A program made the position numbers and the translations under genes. This document shows, one piece after another, positions 12,378 to 21,892 of a stretch of DNA of 64,000 nucleotides (the stretch's first letter is position 1; every line of letters starts with the position of its first letter). Source of the stretch: Romanomermis culicivorax (lineage: Eukaryota > Nematoda > Enoplea > Mermithida > Mermithidae); the NCBI GenBank assembly GCA_963922205.1, contig CAWUHX010000160.1, positions 1 to 64,000 of the forward strand, given 5' to 3'. The notes beneath the pieces are model-generated. The model ran no database searches and had not been told where the DNA came from. It saw only the letters and a program-made list of their open reading frames with translations.

Positions 12378-13534
12378 GCTCCAAGAAGAATTTTAAGTGT
12401 ATGCAACTCGATCGATAATCATTCTATGAACACAAAATGCTAATCGACTTCATCCAACTTTCGATTATATTATTAGATATTTTTTCTTACGAAATTAGTA
12501 TTCATGGAGATGGAAATTCGATTTGGAGACTGATACATATGTATATGTGATGCGTGCGAATTGAATTTTTTTACTGGTTTTCGTTCAATTAAATTAATTA
12601 CCACTGCTCCCAATAAGGCTCATTTAATTAGGATATTGTGACGTAGAATCCTACTACGGTCGAAGTACTTCTCTCTTCCTCCTCACTAATCCTCTTAAAC
12701 TTCTGCTTTTGAAAGTAAGTGTAGTGTACCGTTTTATATTTTTCTTACTTTCTGCCAAATTTCACGCCATATAAAACTGAAAATTTGTGAGATCATTCAA
12801 TTAAAACACAGAAATTCCTTGAAGTTATACAAAAAATTGCAGACTTATTATAGATTGCAAGAATCTGTAGTCATTATTATCAAAGACTAAGGATGATGGA
12901 GCAAAGTTTCAAATACTGTCAACTAGTGCCCCACAATTGTTAATAGAGCTGTCGCTACATATCTTCCATTTCAAAATGGACTACATTGTAGTGAAACTGA
13001 ATCACATGATCAAATCCATCCAAAGCTTGAGCATTAATTTTTTGGTGAATATATTTACCTACAGTAAGTTGATGCGCTATCTTTCTCATGACATAAAAAT
13101 TGTGGTATTTTGCAATATTGTTATGTGCTTTGGTTGCATGCACTAAAGGTTGTATGAAGTTATTTCGCTGAATTGAGAGAATAATTGACGTTGGAACTTA
13201 CCCAAATCAGTCCGAAGATTTTTTCCTCAATAGCTGAGTTGGCTTACAAGTTTTCACTTCCGTACGACCAAAAATAGAAACTGTGCTTTATAATTTCGTC
13301 AGGCACTTTTAAAACATTTTACAAAAAAAATGTAGTCCGTTTTTTATACAATGCTTGTAAAGTTAGAAATGACAAATAATAAGTACGGCCCTCATAGTCG
13401 TTTACACAAAGGTTTTACTGTGGGATTTTTTACTCGAAAAGTATGGTTCATAAGTTTCCAGCAGTATCCGACATATGATTTAGCAGTAAATCGTAAAAAT
13501 TTTAGGTGCTTTTCTTGCTTTTCACTTTTGATAT

Positions 13535-14621
13535 GGGCTATTCCCAAGTGAGCGATTCCCACGTGAGCGATTCCCAAGTGGGCGATTCCCAAGTGAGCGA
13601 CTCTCAAGTGAGCGATTCCCAAGTAAGCGAATTCCCAATTGGGCGATTCCAAACGAGCGATCGAGAATGTAATAACACTTTCTTCACGTTTTCTTTTTTT
13701 ACCTAACATTTTTCTTTGTATGTACTTCTTTTTTCTTTCGTTTTCTGAGTGTATTGTTAACGTTTTCATCTTTTGTCTCTACTTTCTTTCCTATTCGTTT
13801 TTCTTGTCATCGACTTTTTTCTTTTTGCTCATGAAACAACACATTACAAGTTGCTATTTAATAACCGTAGTCTTCTGAACAGTTCGACGTACTTGAGTCT
13901 TTCATCGTTGTAAGTGTGAAAATCTTCATTAAAAACATAAACAAAAGAATGCTGAAACGAACAAAACATCAAGAGAAAGGAAACGTCAACAAAAATGAAG
14001 ACATTAAGAATAAGTGAAAATAGGTGGAAAAGCATTAAAAAAGAAAAAACATGAAGACAGTGGAAACAAGAAGCAACATAGAGAAAGCAGCAAGAAAAAA
14101 GAAGTAACGTAGAGAAAGCAGCAAGAAAAAAAGATGTGAAAAAAGGACAAAAAAGGACAAAAAATAAAAGATAAGGAGAGATTAAAAGCAAAAAACTAAG
14201 ATGAAAAATAATAAAGAAAAATCACAAAGGATAAAATTATGTAGAAAATAGAGCGTGCCGAACCGTACGGGAAACTGTGCTTATTGAAAATAAGAACTTG
14301 TAATTTGTTGTTTCATGAGAAAAAAAAGAAAAAAGTAGATGAAAAGAAAAACGAAAATAAAAGAAAGCAGAGACAAAAGATGAAAACGTAAAAACATACA
14401 TAAACAAAACATTAATAATACACACAAAAAACAAAGAAAGAAATACATACATAGAAACATATAAGGTAAAGAAGGAAAATATGAAGAAAGTGTTATACTA
14501 CATTCTCGATCGCTCGTTTGGAATCGCCCAATAGAGAATTTGGTCACTTGAGAATTCGATCAATTGGGAATCGCTCACATGGGAGTCGCTCACTTGGGAA
14601 TCGCTCACATGAGAATACCCC
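13535..14621. mobile_element. Foldback element with tandem-repeat arms
   Basis: The element is 1087 bp with an exact 8-bp target duplication TTTGATAT at 13527-13534 and 14622-14629. The left arm starts GGGCTATTCCCAAGTGAGCG and the right arm, reversed, GGGGTATTCTCATGTGAGCG. The outer parts of both arms are tandem copies of a 15-bp unit (GATTCCCAAGTGAGC). Inward, the arms stay complementary for roughly 300 bp, with a shared CGATCGCTCGTTTGGAATCG segment and a GTTGTTTCATGAG segment near the inner ends. The centre (about 13880-14270) is purine-rich without a coding frame. The 8-bp duplication fits hAT or MULE-type transposition in trans. Confidence 0.75.
13539..13640. repeat. Minisatellite of the foldback left arm (15-bp unit)
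   Basis: About seven copies of a 15-bp unit related to GATTCCCAAGTGAGC occur in tandem. The mirrored, more diverged array at about 14520-14615 lies in the right arm. In-phase reading gives open frames of IAHLG or VSDSQ repeats that are not genes. Confidence 0.85.
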
Positions 14622-16536
14622 TTTGATATTTATTTACAAGCATTTAGAGAAAAATAGACTATGTGTACAATCTGCTTTATATAAACTGTCCGTAAATTTG
14701 AAGATAAAAAAAGTATTGCTCTTATAAATCATGCATGCGCAAAGATTTTACTGTATGATTTTTTTGGTTGAAAAATTGGTAACGAGTTAGTTGGTTCAGT
14801 AGGCTCTAATATTGCCAGTCCTATATGACAGTCGTAAAAATATGAAGCACTACTTTTACTAATATCGCATTCGCATATTCAAAATAAACTCTTATGTTTT
14901 CGTCCGATTCTCGTATACGGGTGTATCGAAATGGTAAGCAAAATTTCTATTCCACCACTTCGCTGATATTTCGTTTTGTTTCTTTCCTGGTCATTCTTTG
15001 AAATAGAAAAAATAAACGTCATGAATGGCTCAAAAGTGAGGCCACATAAGTGGCATTTCAAAGTGTCAGTAAATAGTAAGCGAATGAACCGTTGGCGAAA
15101 TATACAATGTCTCTTTCCTTGAAATGATTACAAGTAATGAAAAATGGAAAGCAAGTACCATTTCATGATTGTACGATATTCTATTTGTCAAAAAGGATTG
15201 GAAATTTGAGAAGTAATTTAACGTAAAGTATGTTGACGAGGTCGTAAATTTTCATCATTTTGAAATTCACAAACAATGGCCTAGCTAGACTGGACAAGGA
15301 GCAATTACCCCCGAAATGAAACTGAAAGAATTTTTTTCATAGATTCTAATCGGAATCAAATTCTGATAGTTTGCTAATCAATATCAGTTTTTTCCAGAAG
15401 TGTAGGTGCATCAAATGAAATGTAAAATTTCAAACGTTTTGATTCCGACAATTTGCAGTCCTGATTTAAAAAGTTTCCCGATTTCCAACCCCGTAAAATC
15501 AGCTTTCAAATTACTCCAGAAAATAATTCGACATGTAGATTGAAATTGTACGCCAATTAGAACATAATTTTGCACACTTTTGGTACCTTACATAATTTTT
15601 TCATGTGTGCCCCGACCGAATCAAAATCCTGGCTATGCCACTGTTTACAAGCATTTTATTAAAAAAATATTAGTATATTTATAAGTAATTCTGATATTTT
15701 TGAAAAACAGGCAGTATAGTTTTTCTTTCGTTTACTTTCATAATTTCCTCACCACTTGATCCATTTTCTGATAGTAATTGATAATCGTAATATGCTTATT
15801 CTCATTATTTTAGTTTTTTTCGTTATTTCACTTTTTCTTTGTGCACGACTTTCTGCTAATTTCGGATCATAGCTAATTTATCACGGAGGTTGACATGTCC
15901 AGTCGTTATAATTGTTTTAGCGAGCCATTTTTCTTGCAATCGATAATTTATTCATCTTAGAAGAAATAGTATTATCTTTGAAAAGACTTCCTTTATCAAT
16001 ATTATACTGCAATTTGTTTTTGCTTGGTGCTCCGGGTCGCTCAGGAGACGATATAAAGAACGATTTCTCAAGTACAATAATAGAGTTATATCGGGTTCTT
16101 TTTTTTCTGCGTTCGAAATTTTTATCGATTTCGAAATTTACAGACTGTTTTTTACAAATTTACAGACTGACGTCAAACCGGTTACTGATAGCTCTCACAT
16201 ATTTTTCGATGAAATGTTCTTTCATAAGAATTGATTTTATTTCTTGTTTTCTTGTTTTTCTTTTTTTCTTAAAATGCTTCCAAATAAAGAGAGTCCATTA
16301 AGACTCGAAGTTTTTCTTTTTGAACCAATTTCATATAGTATCTGAGATATATGGGCATACTCAACCAACGTTTAAACTCTCTCTTGAATAAAATTACCGT
16401 GAAAGCTTTGCGTAAATGATTTGTATCGATTTTTGTCATTTTCCAATTTAGAATCATTTTGTAAAAAAAATGACGATAAATTTTTTTTGATGAGATTTCG
16501 TAGCATTTCTAGTTATTCGAAATAGAACAGAAAATT

Positions 16537-16789
16537 TATAGTTTGTTTTTTTATGAAATGCTTCTAAATTCAAAAATGAAAAAAAACATTACTGTAGTCA
16601 AAATTTTTTGCAGAATATCTTTACTGTAAGATTTTTCATTTAAAAAAGTGTTAAAGGCTAGTTGAGCGAATCTACAAATTTAAATCTTATGTGAGTCATG
16701 GTTTGGCCAGGAATCGTAGAAATATGAACCATACAGTACTTGCTTTACACTCTTATAATTCAGAAGCATTTCAAGAAAAATAGGCTATA
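16537..16789 (+). mobile_element. 249-bp-family mariner-like MITE copy
   Basis: It starts TATAGTTTGTTTTTTTATG and ends AAAAATAGGCTATA, and contains the family body words (GAAATGCTTCTAAATT, TACTGTAAGATTTTTCATTT, AGAAGCATTTCAAGAAAAA). It is more diverged than the copies at 44627, 53289 and 62725. Confidence 0.6.
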
Positions 16790-18300
16790 GAAAAGATTTA
16801 ATTTTGATGAAAATTTGAACTTTGCTCAAAATCATCGATATCAGTCAAGAAACACAAGATTCACAGTAGTCTATTTTTTTATAAAATGCTTCCGAATTAA
16901 AAAACAAACAAGAATCAGTATATCGTCAAAATCGTTCAGACAAAGCTATCCCAGCAAGTTTTTTTATTTTAAAAATTTCTGACGGTTAGTTGAGTATGCT
17001 CACAAATTTTCAGTCCATTGTGACATATTATGATTCAACAGAGAATTTGTGATAATATTGAATCAGCGCTCCATGTGGTATTACCTCGGTCTTAGATTTG
17101 GAAATTCATTTACTAGAAAAAAAATTTGGGAAGCCTCATCCTTAGTAGAGTATAGTTATTCGAGAGGTATCGCCCAATGTGTCCTTGAAAAGAATTACTC
17201 TCTGTTCTTTCTGACCCATTTACTCAGCAGCTGATTATAAAAAATATGCAATTCCTGTGCCATAGAGCGATTTTTAGGAAAGGATATAAGCATATCTACT
17301 TGTAGAATATCCTTTTATGTATAATTGGGAGAACAAATGGTGAATCATTTATGCGATTTATAAAACAAAAGGATAATCTCAAAAAATCGCGCCATGAGGA
17401 AGAAAAACATCATGTTCTCGAAATTCTTCATCTTCATCCTCTTCTTTTCCTTTTTCCACTTTTCCGTTGGGTCTTTTGTCCGCATATGGCTATATTATTC
17501 CACCCAAGCTATGGCATGCATTGAATTGCAGGACATCTCAGGTCCATTGATGCGGATTCGTATGAGTGCATACTCCAGATAGTGCTGGTTCAAATAATGT
17601 TTGCAAAAGTATATTGTGTCTGATATTTGAAATCTGCAGAAATCAGTTGAAGCGACAATTCTCACCAAAAAAATGTGACCCTTCTCTGGTCTAGAAGCTG
17701 GATCATGGCCAAATGTGATTGCCAACGTTTGTACCTCATTGTGACCGTATAGCAACATTTTTGGTTCATTTATTTGATGATTTACATGATTTCGAGTATT
17801 GCTCCAAACGTTTTTGACCGTTTAAAAATATAAAGCAAGATATTTTTCCAAGTATTTCCTAAGTCAGAATGGTTTTGAGGTAAAAGTACCCACAGCACTC
17901 CCCCCGTGACCAAGCTGCGAGCAAAAAAAAGGTCAACGGCGCGGTATGGGAAAAGTAGTACCCTTGCCCTTTACGATTTTAACCCTAGCTAAATTTTCGA
18001 CTTTAGGGACGTCTGTATATGGACTAGTACTTTCTTTCTATTTTAAATATTTGAAAAATTTTAAGAAAAGCAGGCTATAGGTATCCAATTTATATTGCTT
18101 GTAAAGCACTACCACAGAATATGTGAAATTCATGTTTAGTGATTTTCATGCACCAAAAGCAGGGGTGTACTGTAAATCAGTACTTCTCAACTCGCATGAA
18201 ATTTTGGAATAAGGAAGAAAAAACGGACCTTTTGTAGTAGTTCACCACCACTATTTTTTCATATTTTTTTCATTCTTTTAGTTTTTCGGCGATTTTTTTT

Positions 18301-18372
18301 GTCGTCAGGTAGGTTTCCAACCTGCAACCTTTTGATTCAAAAACTCCAGTGCGTTACCACTGAGCCAAACAC
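18301..18372 (-). ncRNA. tRNA-like (tRNA-derived) segment, copy 1
   Basis: On the minus strand the segment has a box A-type sequence TGGCTCAGTGGTAACGC and, about 35 nt on, a box B-type sequence GGTTGGAAACC with the central C of the consensus GGTTCGANNCC changed to G. The acceptor ends do not pair and no regular anticodon arm forms, so this is a tRNA-derived or pseudo-tRNA module, not a working tRNA. Confidence 0.55.
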
Positions 18373-18418
18373 TCAGTTAAAAATCAACCTTTTAATGCCC
18401 ATTTATTATTTTCATTAT

Positions 18419-18556
18419 CCTAAGCCTAAGCCTAAGCCTAAGCCTAAACCTAAGCCTAAGCCTAAGCCTAAGCCTAAGCCTAAGCCTAAGCCTAAGCCTA
18501 AGCCTAAGCCTAAGCCTAAGCCTAAGCCTAAACCTAAGCCTAAGCCTAAGCCTAAA
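18419..18556. repeat. Interstitial telomeric array (TTAGGC)n
   Basis: About 23 tandem copies of CCTAAG, which is the C-rich strand of the nematode telomere repeat TTAGGC, with only two single-base variants (AAACCT). It lies wholly inside a transposable element, 34 bp from its right end. The overlapping KPKPKP open frame is spurious. Confidence 0.95.
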
Positions 18557-19947
18557 AAAAATAGTGGTGGTGAACTACTACAAAAGGTCCGAAAAAACTA
18601 TTCGAGATGCAAAATTCGGACACTCAAAGAAAACCTGCTAAAAAGGATAATTTTTGTATCACATCTCTTGTCCGTTACTTCGTCATGGGGCACGGATTTT
18701 TGAATCAATCTTTTTCTGGTGTGAAAGAATAATTGCTTTATCGCCTCGTAGGAGATTGAGTATTTTTTCTGTAGAATAACATACTATGTATTGTTTCATT
18801 AAGCTTGTTTTCGGGTGTCTATGATCTTGTGTTCAATTTTTTATCATCGAACCAGAAATGGGAAGACTCCATTGCGTCAAAAAATCCTTTTGCCTGCTCG
18901 TTTCGACTAATTTGCATATAGCAAAATTGGTCTGATGCTACACTGTAATCTTTTTTTCATCTATCGTGCGTTAGCTCGACGTAGTTACCTTTTTTCGAGC
19001 TTGAATATCCATCAGCGTTGTTTTTGGTTCATATCTTTCATTCGTTCTCCTATTTCTAGTGAACCCGATGGTTTCAAGTTTCTTTAATAATCAACGTTAG
19101 AGTAGGACTGATTGGATCTTTTGCATCATAAGTTTCTACTCCGTTTTCTTCTCTAGATCATATTCTTTCTAGCTCAGCCATTTCTGATTCATTTTCAGCT
19201 ATCTAATCATACATATCTTATGTACGCACGCGGCTTCTGGAATAACATTCTCGTTACATAATTTTGTATATATAGAATGTTTTTGAATGAAAAATTACAA
19301 CAATTAGTTCTGTCGTTGACATCCATAAAGCTTTTTGTCACATAATTTTTTACTCGAACATAATTATTTAAGAGTAGTAGATTATGCTCACAAACATCCG
19401 GTTCTATATGACACATTGTTTAGCAGAAAATCTAAAAAGAATAAAATTGTACCTGCTTTAGACTGTTATTATTTAGGAGCATTTCAAAAAGATTGACTAT
19501 AGTACCGTTGTCAAGACCGTTTAGATAAAACTTTTACAATAGAATTTTTCTCTCAAAAAATTGTACTGCATTTTACAAAAAACAAGTCGTAATGAAACTC
19601 AAGAAGACTGACATTTCATTATACAATATTGGAATAACTTGAAACATAAAAATCTTTGAAAAATTGATATTCTGTGTAGTTTCTGGTGCAAGAAATTATG
19701 GTGATTGATATCTATTTCGCCTGAAAATTTAAGTGGGAAGCCAGAGTGTCGGGAACTCAGAATTTTTGTAATTTATACTGAAAACTTGTATATTCGAAAG
19801 AAATTTCTCAATAGAAGCAAAACAGAAGCTAACTCGGCCAAATTTTACAACGTTGCGCTCCAAAAGACCGCCTTGCTACTTTTATGTATAATTTTTATGT
19901 ATAATGTTGTTTCCGTCTGTAATCTTGGTGCTTCATAACATTTTATT

Positions 19948-20011
19948 TGAAACGCATATCAAGTCAAAACGCAAAGTTTTGAAACGCATATCAAATCAAA
20001 ACGCAAAGTTT
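19948..20011. repeat. 32-bp tandem duplication
   Basis: GAAACGCATATCAARTCAAA followed by ACGCAAAGTTTT occurs twice back to back with one base different. No further copies are seen, so this is a simple local duplication. Confidence 0.85.
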
Positions 20012-20211
20012 TCTCCATCTTGAGCTGGAAAACAGTTTCAGGTCGGCAATCGTACTTCATGTGTATGAGCCTTATATATACATGAATTTTCGAACGTGAA
20101 TCGAAAAATACCCTTAGCCAGCGCACCAGTAAAAATAATTTTTTCAGAGATTTTGTATTGCCGGTCATTTTATCATGATTTATGTTATTTGTCTTACGAA
20201 AAACAGAATTT

Positions 20212-21248
20212 ATGAGTGAAAATGATCACCCGTTTTTCTGCTCTGAAATAAAGTATTGTTATGGGTTTTGATGCAAATATGTCTCGACAGAATGACAATT
20301 ATCTATCTAACCTCTAATTTGTTTGATTTTATTGCATGACATTTTCATTAGGATTTTAGACACCCTTTTTTCGTAACAGAACTAAAAAAATTACACATCA
20401 ATGGACACATCATAACGAATCAAGTGCTTCAACACAATTATGATATGATTAGAGATTGTGTTGAAAAAACGATATCCTATGGATATTTTGTGTTTATTTC
20501 CTTTTTACAAGTCTCATAAACTTATCTGCCTCACGATCAACTCTTGGAATGGACAAAAGAAGTCTCGCAGCTGCCGCCCACGGAGTATAATGAAATATGT
20601 GATATATTTAACTCACCGCAGGACTTCTCCGTCGTTGTGGCTGAAATCGGTAATTACTGTCCGCCCCAGGGGGCACTTATAACACGATAAAAAGTGTATT
20701 TTTCATTTTATTTTACCTGGATTCGTTGAAATTTTCACTGGATTTTGCTCTTTTTTTGGCTCTTCTCTATACTATTTATTTTGAAATGATCGCTACAGCG
20801 ATCTCGTCAAAGTAAGTTCAATGCGGGAAAACTAGTGTGCTTATATTTTTAATCAATATCAGAATTTTTTTGGCTGTAAGCTGCAAACAGCACGGCCGAA
20901 AAGTCCTTCAATAACATATCTAATTGGTAAATATTTCTTATCTAGCACTCAGGTGTCGACACAGTTCTATCCAAATCAACAGTTGATATAAAGTTTTCCA
21001 TTAATGGAAAATTGTGTATCAAATTGGATTTACTTTTTTGGTTTTCGTTGCGCGTATCATTTTAAATTGAACGGACTATCGTTAGCGTATTTTATACGTG
21101 AGTACATGTGAAGGTTAGGCCTTTTAAATCAAAAGGTATCGAATTGTACGTCAACAATAAATGCTTTTGATGTCTTTTATCAGACGAACTATTCACAAAA
21201 TTTTCTGTTGTATTCCAGAATCGAGGACTTCCAGAAATCTTCTTTTAA
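20212..21248 (+). CDS. Unrecognised coding locus (gene or recent pseudogene)
   Basis: Three splice-bounded coding segments share phase: about 20352 (or 20360)-20649 after TTTTCATTAG (or GGATTTTAG), and 21184-21248 after TTTTATCAG, ending in TAA; a possible first exon with ATG is 20212-20264. The main exon reads HPFFVTELKKLHINGHI..., then LLEWTKEVSQLPPTEYNEIC..., SPQDFSVVVAEI, and the last exon continues DELFTKFSVVFQ to LPEIFF. The sequence is complex and codon-like, not repeat-derived. The problem is a TAA at 20517-20519 in the same frame, with coding-like sequence on both sides. Either a short intron (for example 20511-20570) removes it or the locus is a pseudogene. I do not recognise the family. 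The start codon is unproven. Confidence 0.4.
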
Positions 21249-21644
21249 AGTAACGTAGACGTTGACAGTTTGGTCGAAAGTTCATCGTAACCGAAAGCTA
21301 GGGTTAAGGTGAATTTTTTGTTTCTATGACTCAATTACATTTTCGATGACACCCTATTTTAGCCATATAAAATATCAGTAGTTAAATTCTAAATTCTATG
21401 GTTGTGCGTCCATATCAATGAAAATAATAATTCGCGAATCATTTTCCGTTTGCCTAGTTGAAACTGAAATTTTCATAAATTACAAAACAGTGTGAGTTCC
21501 GCCTATGTGTAGTTCGAGTTGCTGAAAAAATTTCTTTCACTAATAATTTTCGAACGTCGCAAGATCAAACACATTCAAGGTTTTCCACAAAATTCGGTCG
21601 AACGCAGCTGCACATTTTTTGTACTCGAAATGCATTATCAAACC

Positions 21645-21892
21645 TATAGTTTGTTTTTCTTGAAATGCTTCTAAATAATGAAAGTGGAAAGCAAGTAGTA
21701 TTTTAGATTTTAACGATTTTCTGATAAACGATATATCGTATAGGACTGGAAATTTGTGAACGTATTGCAATAACCTTTAACAATTTTCCAGCAAAAAATT
21801 TTACAGTAACAGCCCTATGTAGATGATTTTGACGACAGTTCTGATTTGTGTCACTTTTCTATTTGGAAGCATTTTATAAAAAACAGACTATA
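21645..21892 (-). mobile_element. 249-bp-family mariner-like MITE copy (inverted orientation)
   Basis: It starts TATAGTTTGTTTTTCTTG and ends AAAAAACAGACTATA. Its interior is the reverse complement of the copies at 44627 and 53289 (AGTGGAAAGCAAGTAGTA, ACTGGAAATTTGTGA, ACAGTACTGATTTGTG-type words). Confidence 0.75.

Larger units (their letters stand above)
13331..14662 (+). mobile_element. mariner-like MITE interrupted by a foldback element
   Basis: The left part, 13331-13534, starts TGTAGTCCGTTTTTTATA and follows the body of the 249-bp MITE family (TCGTTTACACAAAG, TTTTTACTCGAAAA, TTTCCAGCAG). The right part, 14622-14662, carries the family 3' end (ACAAGCATTTAGAGAAAAA then TAGACTATG). Removing the foldback and one copy of TTTGATAT restores a normal-length family member, so the two halves were one element. 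Confidence 0.7.
18225..18590. mobile_element. hAT-like MITE carrying tRNA-like and telomeric repeats, copy 1
   Basis: The 366-bp element is flanked by an exact 8-bp target duplication GAAAAAAC (18217-18224 and 18591-18598). Its ends are inverted repeats of about 37 bp: GGACCTTTTGTAGTAGTTCA... on the left and ...TGAACTACTACAAAAGGTCC on the right, both continuing through CACCACTATTTTTT. Inside, in order, are a T-rich spacer, a tRNA-like block (minus strand) and a CCTAAG array. The 8-bp duplication is typical of hAT transposases; no transposase is encoded, so it is non-autonomous. Confidence 0.85.
12378..20200. other. Gene-poor repeat-rich stretch
   Basis: No gene is supported in these 7.8 kb. 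They hold a foldback element nested in a MITE (13331-14662), a MITE copy (16537-16789), a hAT-like element with telomeric repeats (18225-18590), degenerate MITE relatives and a 32-bp tandem duplication at 19948-20011. A short coding-like segment near 16033-16095 (LGAPGRSGDDIKNDFSS) lacks convincing splice sites and was not called. Confidence 0.55.

Noticed and set aside
13539..13640. Regular short repeats that might suggest a CRISPR array
   Set aside because: Units are directly adjacent with no spacers, are mirrored in an inverted arm, and the genome is eukaryotic.
13392..13769. Open frame with IAHLG repeats, and VSDSQ repeats on the opposite strand
   Set aside because: Both come from the 15-bp units of the foldback arm.
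15978..16301. 107-aa frame with a coding-like GAPGRSGDDIKNDFSS segment
   Set aside because: The good segment is about 20 residues, surrounded by AT-rich noise and lacking convincing splice sites.
18299..18703. 134-aa open frame with a long Lys-Pro repeat
   Set aside because: It is the translation of the CCTAAG telomeric array and the transposon ends, not a gene.
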